The notes under the pieces are model-generated. The model was not told the origin of the DNA, ran no database searches, and saw nothing but the letters and a program-made list of their open reading frames with translations. Made by a program: the position numbers and the translations under genes. Below, one piece after another: positions 32,563-40,794 of a stretch of 64,000 nucleotides of DNA (position 1 is its first letter; the number at the start of each line of letters is the position of its first letter). Source of the DNA: Betaproteobacteria bacterium (GTDB lineage Bacteria; Pseudomonadota; Gammaproteobacteria; Burkholderiales; SG8-39); contig SHXF01000005.1 of NCBI GenBank assembly GCA_009693435.1, positions 9,765-73,764 on the forward strand. Direction: 5' to 3'.

Positions 32563-34116
32563 ATGAACATTCACGGCGGCGAAACGATAGGGGGAGTCCT
32601 CGGCCATTCCGCAGAGCGCTTTCCGGACAAGGTCGCCGTGATCTTTGGCGAACGGCGCCTTACGTACCGCGAGCTCGACGCAGCGTCGAATCGCCTCGCC
32701 CATGCGCTGGCAGCACTGGGTGCCGGGAAAGGCGCGAAGATCGCCGTGGTGGCGCGCAACGGCGAGGGATTCGTGCTGACGCATTTTGCGACGGCCAAAA
32801 GCGGCGCGGTACTGGTGCCGCTCAATACCCAGTGCACCGGCCGCGAGCTGTCGTTCATGATCAACGACGCGGATGCCTCGGTGCTGGTCTTCGAGGAGGA
32901 ATTCACCGGCAAGATCGATTCGATCCGGGCGGACCTGCCCGCCATTCGCCGTTACGTCAGCATCGGGGCATCGCCGTGTTCATGGGCGCTGCCCTTCGCG
33001 GCACTGCTGCAGGACGGAGCGGCAGATCCGCCCGCCATCGCGGTCGGGGAAGACGACGATTACCTGATCATGTACACCAGCGGCACCACCGGCAAGCCCA
33101 AGGGCGCGCTGCTGACGCATCGGGCGCGCGTCCACCAGGCGATCCAGTGCGTCATCGACTACCACATGGATTTCAGGCAGGTCACGGTGCTGCCGGTGCC
33201 GCTGTTCCACACCGGCGGACTCAACACCTGCTTCATGCCGCACATGCTGTCCGGCGCCACCGTGATCCTGATGCAGAAGTTCGACGTGCCCGCGATGCTG
33301 CGCAGCGTGGAGGCTGAGCGCGCCACCATGCTGTTCATGGTCCCCGCCATCGCCCAGGCCATCATCGATACGCCAGACCTGGCGTCCTACGATCTGAGCT
33401 CGCTCGAATGGTTCATGTACGGCGGCGCGCCGCTGCCGCTGGAGGTGTTCCGCCGCGCGAGTGAAAGGCTGCCGCAGGTGCGCTTCCTGCAGGGATACGG
33501 CTCGACCGAGGCTTCGCAGCTCACGGTGCTGGACGCAGCCGACCACGCAGCCAAGGCAGGCGCCACCGGCAAGCCTTCGGTGCTGGCGCGGGTTCGCGTC
33601 GTCGATGCAGGCATGCGGGACGTGAAGACAGGCGAAGTCGGCGAGATCGTGGCGCGCGGCCCGTTCCTGATGAAGGCGTACTACAAGCAGCCCGAGGCGA
33701 CCGCGGAAGCGTTTCGCGGCGGCTGGCTGCACACCGGGGATCTCGCGCGCGTGGACGATGAGGGTTTCATCACCATCGTCGATCGCGCGAAGGACATGAT
33801 CATCTCCGGCGGCGAGAACATCTATCCCAAGGAAATAGAAGAAGTGCTGTACACGCATCCTGCGGTGCAGGATGCCGCGGTGTTCGGCATCCCCGACGAC
33901 AAATGGGGCGAATCGGTGTGCGCCACCCTCGTGCTGAGGAAAGGTGCAAGCGCAACCGAGGCCGAAATCATCGATTTCTGCAGGCAGCAGCTTGCCGGTT
34001 ACAAGAAGCCGCGGCTGGTGAAATTCGTCGATTCCCTGCCGCGTACCGGCGTGGGCAAAATTGCCAAGCAGGTGTTGCGCGCGCCGTACTGGCAAAATGC
34101 GGGACGCAATATCTGA
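32563..34116 (+). CDS. AMP-forming acyl-CoA synthetase (acyl-activating enzyme)
   Basis: A 517-residue adenylate-forming enzyme. Core A3: YTSGTTGKPKGALLTH (about 177-192). A5: LQGYGSTEASQL. A7: GGWLHTGDLARVDDEGF. A8: DRAKDMIISGGENIYPKEIE. A10 catalytic Lys: PRTGVGKIAKQVL near the end. All key residues are present. It joins CoA to a carboxylic acid with ATP in two steps. The frame is open further upstream through the tandem repeats, but the ATG at 32563 is where family similarity starts. It has no strong ribosome site. It is probably in the same catabolic unit as the TRAP system and hydratase; the acid is unknown. Confidence 0.92.
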   Translation: MNIHGGETIGGVLGHSAERFPDKVAVIFGERRLTYRELDAASNRLAHALAALGAGKGAKIAVVARNGEGFVLTHFATAKSGAVLVPLNTQCTGRELSFMINDADASVLVFEEEFTGKIDSIRADLPAIRRYVSIGASPCSWALPFAALLQDGAADPPAIAVGEDDDYLIMYTSGTTGKPKGALLTHRARVHQAIQCVIDYHMDFRQVTVLPVPLFHTGGLNTCFMPHMLSGATVILMQKFDVPAMLRSVEAERATMLFMVPAIAQAIIDTPDLASYDLSSLEWFMYGGAPLPLEVFRRASERLPQVRFLQGYGSTEASQLTVLDAADHAAKAGATGKPSVLARVRVVDAGMRDVKTGEVGEIVARGPFLMKAYYKQPEATAEAFRGGWLHTGDLARVDDEGFITIVDRAKDMIISGGENIYPKEIEEVLYTHPAVQDAAVFGIPDDKWGESVCATLVLRKGASATEAEIIDFCRQQLAGYKKPRLVKFVDSLPRTGVGKIAKQVLRAPYWQNAGRNI

Positions 34117-34120
34117 GCGT

Positions 34121-34200
34121 GACATGAGCGGAACATGAACGAGACATGAACGAGACATGAACGAATGAGACATGAACGAAACGTGAACGAAGCATGAACG
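34121..34200. repeat. 11-bp imperfect tandem repeat overlapping the hyuA start
   Basis: Six or seven copies of an 11-base unit close to ACATGAACGAG run from 34121 to the hyuA ATG at 34194. Every unit carries ATGA, giving overlapping start/stop triplets in all three frames (ATGs at 34124, 34135, 34146, 34157, 34165, 34172). None leads into hyuA; the one in frame (34146) stops after four codons. The repeats replace the normal leader and ribosome site. Confidence 0.85.
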
Positions 34201-36260
34201 AAAATCGACCAGGTCTGCTGCTCGCCGCCGACACCGGCGGCACTTTTACCGATATCGTCGCCTACGACCCCGGGACCGGGGAACTCAGTTGTTGCAAGAC
34301 GCTGACTGTGTATGAGGATCTGGTCGAAGGCGTGCTCACCGGCGTGGACAAGCTCGGCGCTGATCCGCGCCGGCTGTCGCTGGTCAAGCATGGCACGACC
34401 CACATCATCAACACCTTCCTCCAGCGCAGCGGCGCGCGCACCGCGCTGGTGACGACGCGCGGCTTTCGCGACTCCCTGGAAATCGCGCGCGGCAGCCGTC
34501 CGGTGCCGTTCCGTCTCGACTACCGCCGCCAGCCGCCGCTGGTGGCGCGCCCGTGGCGCTACGAAGTCGCGGGCCGGATCGATACCCACGGAGTGGAACT
34601 GGAGCCCCTGGATCCGGCGGAACTGGAGGCGCTCGCCGCCACCTTGCGTGCCGAAGGGGTCGAAGCGGTTGCGGTGTCCTTTCTCAATGCCTATGTGAAT
34701 CCGGGCCACGAGGAAGCGGTGGCGACGCGACTGCGCGCGCTGCTCCCCGATGTCTTCGTCACCACCGGCGCGGAATTCTCGCGCGAGTGGTACGAATACG
34801 AACGCGGCGCGACCGCGGTCGCCAACGCCTATGTCGGGCCGACGATGGCGCGCTATCTGGGCCGCTTTGCCACGCGCTTCGCCGAACGCGGTTTCACCGG
34901 CCGTTGCTACATGATGGGCTCGAACGGCGGCGTGCTGACCGTGGAGGGCGCGCAGGCGCAACCGGTGGCGCTGGTGGAATCCGGGCCGATCGGCGGGTGC
35001 ATCGGCGCCGCCGCGATGGCGCGCGAGCTCGGGGTGCGCAACGTCATCGCATTCGACATGGGGGGCACCACCGCCAAGTGCAGTGTCATCGACAACGGCC
35101 AGTTCCAGATCGAACCGTTCTATTGGGTGGGCGGCTACGAAGCGGGCTTCCCGATCCGCAGTCCGGTGCTGGACATCGTCGAAGTCGGCACCGGTGGCGG
35201 ATCGATCGCGTGGATAGACGCGCAAACGAGGCTGCGCGTCGGTCCCAGGAGCGCGGGCTCCGAACCCGGGCCGGTGTGCTACGGCCGTGGCGGAACGGAA
35301 CCGACGATCACCGATGCCAACCTGATACTGGGGCGCATCGGCTCGGACAGTTTTCTCGGCGGCGAAATGCAGCTGGACGCGGATTCAGCGCGCAGGGCAT
35401 TGCAGGACAGGGTGGGCACGTCGCTCGGCTATCGCACCGCAGCGGCGCTCGATCAACTGGCACAGGGCATACTCGCCATCGCCACCATGAGCATGGGCGA
35501 GGCTATCAAGCGCATCACCCTAGAGCGCGGCCGCGACCCGCGCGACTTCGAGCTGTACGTGTACGGCGGCGGCGGGCCGCTGCACGGCGCGGTGCTGGCG
35601 CGCGAACTGCACATCCCGACCGTGGTGGTGCCGTTGCAGCCGGGAAATTTTTCCGCGATCGGCATGCTGCTGGCCGATTCGCGCATCGACGACGCGCTCA
35701 CCATCACCGGTGCGCTGGAGGACGAGTCGGCGCGGAAATGCGATGCGCTGTTCGACGGCATGGAGCAGGCCGCCGCGCGCCGCCTGGTGGCGGAGTTCAG
35801 CGCCAGGCACGTCGATTTCGAACGCCAGATCGAGCTTCGCTTCCGCGGGCAGCGGCATTCCATACGGGTCACGGTCACGGCGGGACTGACCGAGCAGGGC
35901 GTGCGAGGCCTCTTCGAGGCGGCTTACCGCGAGCGCTTCGGTCACCTCGGGGCGAGTGGCAAAATTGAATTCGTCGGTTTGCGCCTGCGCGCCTGGGCAC
36001 GCACCGCATCCATCAGCGTCAAGCAGCTCTTCAGCCGGACGGCGGCCTCGGGCAAAATGGCGGTGGGCAACCGTCCGGTGTATTTTCCGGAGTTGGGTGC
36101 CCGGGTGGCGACCCCGGTCTACTGGCGCGACGCATTGCCGGTCGGATTCCGCGCGACAGGGCCGGCGGTGATAGAGGAGTACGGTTCGACGACCGTGGTG
36201 GGCCCGAAGGACGAATTCAGCATCGGTTCGCTGAACGAAATACGAATTACATGCGGGTGA
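34194..36260 (+). CDS. hyuA: HyuA-type subunit (hydantoinase A / acetone-carboxylase / 5-oxoprolinase family)
   Basis: A 688-residue protein with the ASKHA-type ATP-binding opening AADTGGTFTDIVAYDP (about 11), HGTTHIINTFLQRSGARTAL (about 67), YEYERGATAVANAYVGP, VIAFDMGGTTAKCSVIDNG (about 286) and VYGGGGPLHGAVLARELHIP. The family includes ATP-dependent N-methylhydantoinases, 5-oxoprolinases and acetone/acetophenone carboxylases; length and motifs do not separate them. The start lies inside the 11-base repeats, without a good Shine-Dalgarno, so translation may be weak or coupled. HyuB follows after a REP-like element; the two should form one complex. Substrate unknown. Confidence 0.9.
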   Translation: MNENRPGLLLAADTGGTFTDIVAYDPGTGELSCCKTLTVYEDLVEGVLTGVDKLGADPRRLSLVKHGTTHIINTFLQRSGARTALVTTRGFRDSLEIARGSRPVPFRLDYRRQPPLVARPWRYEVAGRIDTHGVELEPLDPAELEALAATLRAEGVEAVAVSFLNAYVNPGHEEAVATRLRALLPDVFVTTGAEFSREWYEYERGATAVANAYVGPTMARYLGRFATRFAERGFTGRCYMMGSNGGVLTVEGAQAQPVALVESGPIGGCIGAAAMARELGVRNVIAFDMGGTTAKCSVIDNGQFQIEPFYWVGGYEAGFPIRSPVLDIVEVGTGGGSIAWIDAQTRLRVGPRSAGSEPGPVCYGRGGTEPTITDANLILGRIGSDSFLGGEMQLDADSARRALQDRVGTSLGYRTAAALDQLAQGILAIATMSMGEAIKRITLERGRDPRDFELYVYGGGGPLHGAVLARELHIPTVVVPLQPGNFSAIGMLLADSRIDDALTITGALEDESARKCDALFDGMEQAAARRLVAEFSARHVDFERQIELRFRGQRHSIRVTVTAGLTEQGVRGLFEAAYRERFGHLGASGKIEFVGLRLRAWARTASISVKQLFSRTAASGKMAVGNRPVYFPELGARVATPVYWRDALPVGFRATGPAVIEEYGSTTVVGPKDEFSIGSLNEIRITCG

Positions 36261-36288
36261 TGCCTCTGGTGGCAGCTCGGGAAATTCA

Positions 36289-36360
36289 CGTCGTTCCCGC
36301 GAAAACGGGAATCCAGTTGTTCGCCGGCCGCCTGTATCTCCGCCCGCGCGGGGATGACGG
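36289..36360. repeat. Dispersed REP-like element, copy B
   Basis: It begins CGTCGTTCCCGCGAAAACG, matching the head of the 15041 element, with TTCCCG/CGGGAA able to pair, and ends CCCGCGCGGGGATGACG. It lies between hyuA and hyuB, inside what should be one transcript, where it could cause unequal mRNA stability of the two subunits. Confidence 0.7.
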
Positions 36361-36383
36361 CAAGCCTGGTTGAAGGAGTGTCC

Positions 36384-38195
36384 ATGAATCAGGCCACCTT
36401 GCAGGAAGTCGGGCTCGATGCGGGAGCCACAATCGACCCGGTGACGCTGGAGATGATCCGGCATTCGCTCAACGCGATTCCCAACCTGATCGAATCCAAC
36501 ATCTCGCGCACCGCGTACAGCCCCTTGATCTACGAATACAAGGATTTTGCGGTCGGCATCGTCGATGCGCGCGCGCGGCTGGTGTCGCAGTGCAAGGGCG
36601 GCATCCCGATCTTCATGGCCAATGCGCTCGGCACGGCGGTGAAGGATGGCATGGAGATCTACGGCGAGGACGGCATGGCGCAGGGCGATGTCGTCATCAC
36701 CAATTACGCCGGCTCGATGGGGCAGCACCTGAACAACGTGGTGATGTACACGCCGATTCGTATCGGTGCCGGCGGCGCGGGCGCGGGGGGCGAACTCGCG
36801 GGTTACATGGCGGTGGTGATGCACTGGATAGACATCGGCGGCATCATCATGGGCTCGTGCTCGGCCAACGACACCAAGGAGATCTACCAGGAGGGCATAC
36901 AGTTTCGCACCGTGAAGCTGTATTCCGGCGGCCAGCCCAACCAGGACATGTACCGCATGATCCGCTACAACACGCGTTTTCCCGACATGCTGATGGGCGA
37001 TGTCGAGGCGCAGGTCGCGGCCTGCTTCAATGGGCGCGACATGGTCGCGGAGGTGATAGGGCGCTATGGACTGGGCACGGTGCGCGCCGGCATCGACGCC
37101 ATGCTGGATCAGAGCGAACAGGTTGCCAGGGCGGCGATTCGCGACATTCCGGACGGTGTCTACACGGCCGAAGCGTTTCTGGACAACGACGGCACCGATC
37201 TGGAGCGCCGGATTCCCGTGCCGATTTCGATACGAATAGAGGGCGACCGGATCACGGTGGACTACTCGCAGGTTGCCGATCAACTCAACGGACCGCTCAA
37301 CTCCGGGCGCGAAGGCGGCGCGGTGGCCGCGGCCCGCATCGCTTGCAAATACCTGCTGACGCCGGATGAACCGGCGAATGAAGGCGATTTCCGCGCGCTG
37401 ACGGTGGAGATCCCGGACGGGAAATTTCTTTCCGCGGGGCCGACGGCGGCAATGGGTCATTCCGGTTCGTCGATGCCGACAGTGGTCGACACGATACTCA
37501 AGGCGTTCGCCGATGGCCTGCCGACGCGCGTGTCCGCGGCTCACCACGGTACTTACGGCATACACGTATTTCATGGCGTGCATCCCGCCACGGGCGACCG
37601 TTTTCAGCACCTGGAATCATCGATCGGCGGCTGGGGCGCGGCGCACGACAAGGACGGCGGCGGCCCGCATCGCAGCATCGTTCATGGCGATACCGTGGAC
37701 GTGCCGGCCGAGATGCAGGAGGCGGGCTGTCCGCTGCGGCTGGAGTACTACCGGCTGCGCACCGACTCCGGCGGCCCGGGGAAATATCGCGGCGGGCTGG
37801 GCATCGACAAAGCTTACCGGGTGCTGGCGCCGTGCTTCGTCATCGTCGGTTTCGACCGCACCCAGTGTCCGCCATGGGGATTGAAGGGCGGCAAGGCCGG
37901 GGCAACGGGCTATGTGGAAATCATTCGCGAAGGCGAAGCGCCGCGCCACATTACCAAGGCGAACGACGTGGCGCTCAAGCCGGGGGACCTCGTATGCGTG
38001 CGCACCGGCGGGGGCGGGGGACATGGCTCGCCGCTGGAGCGCGAACCGTCCCGTGTCGCGGAGGACGTTCGCTACGGCTATATAACGCGCGAGGCGGCCC
38101 TGCTGCATTACGCTGTGGCGCTGGATGCGGCGGGCAAGCTATTGACGCGCGAAACTGCGGCAGCCAGAGCGGCGGCGGGACAAGCATCCACATAG
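36384..38195 (+). CDS. hyuB: HyuB-type subunit (hydantoinase B / acetone-carboxylase / oxoprolinase family)
   Basis: A 603-residue protein. Family landmarks in order: DPVTLEMIRHSLNAIPNLIE at the N-terminus, SRTAYSPLIYEYKDFAVGIV, GDVVITNYAGSMGQHLNNVV, YMAVVMHWIDIGGIIMGSCS, DYSQVADQLNGPLNSGREGG, ESSIGGWGAAHDKDGGG (the Gly-rich stretch common to the family), GGPGKYRGGLGIDKAYRV and RTGGGGGHGSPLER. It forms the complex with HyuA that couples ATP hydrolysis to ring opening or carboxylation. GGAG sits 7 bases before the ATG. The FAD monooxygenase gene follows after 9 bases. The hydrolysed or carboxylated compound cannot be told from motifs. Confidence 0.92.
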   Translation: MNQATLQEVGLDAGATIDPVTLEMIRHSLNAIPNLIESNISRTAYSPLIYEYKDFAVGIVDARARLVSQCKGGIPIFMANALGTAVKDGMEIYGEDGMAQGDVVITNYAGSMGQHLNNVVMYTPIRIGAGGAGAGGELAGYMAVVMHWIDIGGIIMGSCSANDTKEIYQEGIQFRTVKLYSGGQPNQDMYRMIRYNTRFPDMLMGDVEAQVAACFNGRDMVAEVIGRYGLGTVRAGIDAMLDQSEQVARAAIRDIPDGVYTAEAFLDNDGTDLERRIPVPISIRIEGDRITVDYSQVADQLNGPLNSGREGGAVAAARIACKYLLTPDEPANEGDFRALTVEIPDGKFLSAGPTAAMGHSGSSMPTVVDTILKAFADGLPTRVSAAHHGTYGIHVFHGVHPATGDRFQHLESSIGGWGAAHDKDGGGPHRSIVHGDTVDVPAEMQEAGCPLRLEYYRLRTDSGGPGKYRGGLGIDKAYRVLAPCFVIVGFDRTQCPPWGLKGGKAGATGYVEIIREGEAPRHITKANDVALKPGDLVCVRTGGGGGHGSPLEREPSRVAEDVRYGYITREAALLHYAVALDAAGKLLTRETAAARAAAGQAST

Positions 38196-38204
38196 GGCTG
38201 TGTG

Positions 38205-39374
38205 ATGCCACGCGTACTCATCGTCGGCAGCGGTATCGCAGGGCAAACGCTCGCCTGCGCCCTCACCGGACAGGGCATGGCCTGCGATGTCGTTGAACTG
38301 AAACCGTCGTTCGACATTGCCGGCGCCGGCATGTATCTCTACGGCAATGCCCTGCGCGCGTTCCATGAGATCGGCATCATGGAGGAGATCGTTTCCGCGG
38401 GATGGGCGCCCGAGGACGACTGTTCCATCATCAGCGATGCGGCGGGCAATGAACTGCTGCGCGCACGCGTCCCGCGCCTAGCCGGGCCGGCAGTGCCCGC
38501 CCTGGTGCCGATCCGGCGCAAGGTGCTGCACGATATTCTGGCGGGCGCGGTGCAGCGCTGCGGGGTGACGGTGCGCAGGGGGGTTACTGTGGCCGCGATA
38601 GCCGAAAGCGACAGCCTGGAACCGGTGCATGTTCAATTCAACGACAACTCGACGGGAAACTACGATCTGGTGGTCGGCGCCGACGGGGTGCGCTCGAGCC
38701 TGCGCTCGCTGCTCTTTCCCGGGGTGGCGCCGCACTACAGCGGGTTCTCCAACTGGCGCGTGGTGTTGCCGCGTCCGGCGGAACTGACCCGTCCCGTGTG
38801 GATGATGGGCACAGGCAAGTCATTCGGCATCATTCCGATTTCCGCGGATGCCCTCTACATCGCCGGCGTGTCCAAGGAGCCGGGCAATCCGCGCTACGAG
38901 CGCGACGATCTTCCCCGGCTGTGCCGCGAGAGATTCTCGGGCTTCGGCGGACTGGCGCCGGCGCTGCTCGCGCGGGTGAGTGCGCCGGAGCAGATCGTCT
39001 ACACGCCCATCGAGGAGGTACATCTGGCGCGTCCGTGGCACAAGGGGCGTACCGTGCTGCTGGGCGACGCCGCGCATGCCGGCACGCCGTTCTGGGCACA
39101 AGGCGCAGCCATGGCGGTAGAGGATGCCGTGCTGCTGGCGCGGCTGCTCGCAAGACAGAGGACATCCGGCGAAGCGACCGAAGCGCTGCTCGCCGAATGG
39201 ACCGAACGCCGCCACGACCGCTGCCTGTTCGTGCAGCGTGGTTCCATGCACACCGGCCTGCGTTCCCACAGCGAAGCACCGGGCGCCCGGGAAGCGCTGC
39301 TCGCCTATGTGCGCGAGCGCATGCAAGGCGACATGGACAAGCGCTACGCACGCCTGGCGGAAGCGGCGTTCTGA
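38205..39374 (+). CDS. FAD-dependent monooxygenase (salicylate-hydroxylase-like)
   Basis: A 389-residue class A flavoprotein. Dinucleotide-binding motif: RVLIVGSGIAGQTLACAL (3-20), with Glu at the end of the second strand (DVVELKP). DG motif: LVVGADGVRSSLRSLL. GD motif: VLLGDAAHAGTPFWAQGAAM then AVEDAVLLARLL. It uses NAD(P)H and O2 to hydroxylate an aromatic or heteroaromatic ring. The ATG at 38205 is preferred to an in-frame GTG at 38202. Only 9 bases separate it from hyuB, so it should be co-transcribed; a hydroxylase next to a ring-opening hydantoinase-type complex suggests catabolism of an N-heterocycle, which is inference. Exact substrate unknown. Confidence 0.9.
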   Translation: MPRVLIVGSGIAGQTLACALTGQGMACDVVELKPSFDIAGAGMYLYGNALRAFHEIGIMEEIVSAGWAPEDDCSIISDAAGNELLRARVPRLAGPAVPALVPIRRKVLHDILAGAVQRCGVTVRRGVTVAAIAESDSLEPVHVQFNDNSTGNYDLVVGADGVRSSLRSLLFPGVAPHYSGFSNWRVVLPRPAELTRPVWMMGTGKSFGIIPISADALYIAGVSKEPGNPRYERDDLPRLCRERFSGFGGLAPALLARVSAPEQIVYTPIEEVHLARPWHKGRTVLLGDAAHAGTPFWAQGAAMAVEDAVLLARLLARQRTSGEATEALLAEWTERRHDRCLFVQRGSMHTGLRSHSEAPGAREALLAYVRERMQGDMDKRYARLAEAAF

Positions 39375-39438
39375 CATAGATACTGCGCGATTGACGGCAG
39401 CAGTGCTTTCAGAAACCGCGCCCAACTCGGGATTGAAG

Positions 39439-39461
39439 CCCTTCTCCCCCCGGGAGAAGGG
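39439..39461. repeat. GC-rich hairpin element, second copy
   Basis: CCCTTCTCCC (39439-39448) pairs perfectly with GGGAGAAGGG (39452-39461), loop CCC, followed by TTGGGATGAGGGG. It is the same architecture as the 32235 hairpin. It lies between the FAD monooxygenase gene and the cupin gene at 39515. Confidence 0.75.
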
Positions 39462-39514
39462 TTGGGATGAGGGGATGCTCCCCGGTGTCCAGTCAATTTA
39501 AGAAAGGAAGAACG

Positions 39515-40057
39515 ATGGCCACACCACTACCACCAGTCCGCAGAGTCACCACTGGTTTCGATGCAACCGGCCGCTCCATCATCGAAGACGACGCGCCTGC
39601 CCGCATGGTGAAGACCGTGCCCGAACGCCCCGGCTACCGGGTGAGCAACCTCTGGGCGACGCACGGCAGTCCCGCGCCATTCGCCGAACCGGATCGCATC
39701 GCGGAAACCACCGGCGTGTTGCCGCCACCCAAGGGAACGGTGATACGCGTCATCGATTTTCCGCCCGAAGCGAAGGATCCCGCCGAACGCGACCGACTGC
39801 TGCGCGCGACCTTCGCCAAGCTCTACCCCGACGCCGACCATCGCCCCGACGGCGGACCGCATCCCGGCATGCACCAGACCAACACGGTCGATTACGCCAT
39901 CGTCATTCAGGGTGAGATCGTCGCGGTCATGGATCAGGGCGAAACCCTGCTCAAGGCAGGCGACGTGCTGGTCCAGCGCGGCACCAACCACGCCTGGAGC
40001 AACCGCTCGGACAACTACTGCCGGATCGCGTTTGTGTTGATTGACGGCGAGGCGTAG
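39515..40057 (+). CDS. Cupin-domain protein
   Basis: A 180-residue protein with a C-terminal single cupin barrel: HPGMHQTNTVDYAIVIQGEI (about 125-144, metal-binding His/His/Tyr pattern) and AGDVLVQRGTNHAWSNRSD (second motif, with His). The N-terminal 110 residues (TGFDATGRSIIEDDAP, PERPGYRVSNLWATHGSP) match a family often found near aromatic and keto-acid catabolic genes. AAGGAAG is 5 bases before the ATG. Probable metalloenzyme or ligand-binding protein; reaction unknown. It ends a plus-strand catabolic run and is followed by a terminator-like hairpin. Confidence 0.85.
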   Translation: MATPLPPVRRVTTGFDATGRSIIEDDAPARMVKTVPERPGYRVSNLWATHGSPAPFAEPDRIAETTGVLPPPKGTVIRVIDFPPEAKDPAERDRLLRATFAKLYPDADHRPDGGPHPGMHQTNTVDYAIVIQGEIVAVMDQGETLLKAGDVLVQRGTNHAWSNRSDNYCRIAFVLIDGEA

Positions 40058-40120
40058 GGCGAACCGCAGGGCGGAGCAGGGGCCCCGCCGCAGGCGAGGA
40101 TGCGACCCCGAAGGTTCGCC

Positions 40121-40140
40121 GGCCCGCAACGCGGGCCTTT
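40121..40140 (+). terminator. Hairpin terminator after the cupin gene
   Basis: GGCCCGC-AAC-GCGGGCC is a perfect 7-base stem followed by TTT and TGCGCGC, 64 bases downstream of the cupin stop codon. The T-run is short, so termination may be only partial. It marks the likely end of the plus-strand unit; on the other side the genes run on the minus strand. Confidence 0.5.
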
Positions 40141-40299
40141 GCGCGCATTCGGTAGGGCGGTCCCAGGCACGCCGTTCCAAACGCATAAATTGGAAAGTTT
40201 ATTCTGTATAAGTCCCTAAACGGCGGACGTCTACGAGCCGTACGATTTCAATAATAAGTATAACTCCCCGCTGCACCCGCATTTCGCGCAGCGCAATGA

Positions 40300-40722
40300 C
40301 TATCCTTTTTCCGCCAGTTCCCGTGCCCCAACCGGCGGCGCGCACGGCTTGGTCCCCATTTCCGCAGGAAGCGATACTTCAACCAGTTCCATATCGTCCG
40401 AGTAGTTCACTTCCTGATGCACCGTGCCACCCGGCAGAAACACGGAGTCACCGGCGTGGAAGCGCACCACGCCCTTGCCTTCGATCTCGAGATCCAGCCA
40501 TCCTGCGGTCATGTAGAGGAACTGCATCTCGCACAAATGGGTGTGCCAGCCGGTCGGTTGCTGCGTGCCCGGATTGGCGATCATCACCTGGGCGCGCATC
40601 TTTCCCTGCGACGCTTCGGTCACGCCGAGTTCCCGGTAATTCATGTAAACGCGCCTGCCCGGAACGCTTCGGGCCGTCTCAGGCGTGGTTATTACCACCG
40701 GCATTGCGTTGCTGACCGTCAT
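40300..40722 (-). CDS. Small single-domain cupin protein
   Basis: A 140-residue cupin. First motif GWHTHLCEMQFLYMTAGWLD (about 58-77), with H-x-H and the Glu; second motif FHAGDSVFLPGGTVHQEVNY (His in TVH). This completes the metal site of an ordinary cupin. AAGGAGGT is exactly complementary to the 16S tail and 5 bases before the ATG at 40722, so the start is firm; the open frame extends further without family similarity. The gene is the last of a two-gene minus-strand unit with the DUF1932 dehydrogenase (72 bases upstream). Function unknown; similar proteins bind Fe or Mn. Confidence 0.85.
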   Translation of the reverse strand: MTVSNAMPVVITTPETARSVPGRRVYMNYRELGVTEASQGKMRAQVMIANPGTQQPTGWHTHLCEMQFLYMTAGWLDLEIEGKGVVRFHAGDSVFLPGGTVHQEVNYSDDMELVEVSLPAEMGTKPCAPPVGARELAEKG

Positions 40723-40794
40723 GGAATACCTCCTTCGCAGTGGGGAAACATTGTCTCGCTGAAAAGATTCCAGCATCCGCAGTCGATGCTGCAC

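Noticed and set aside
35520..37610. 696-residue minus-strand frame across hyuA and hyuB
   Set aside because: Antisense shadow; hyuA and hyuB have full family motifs on the plus strand.
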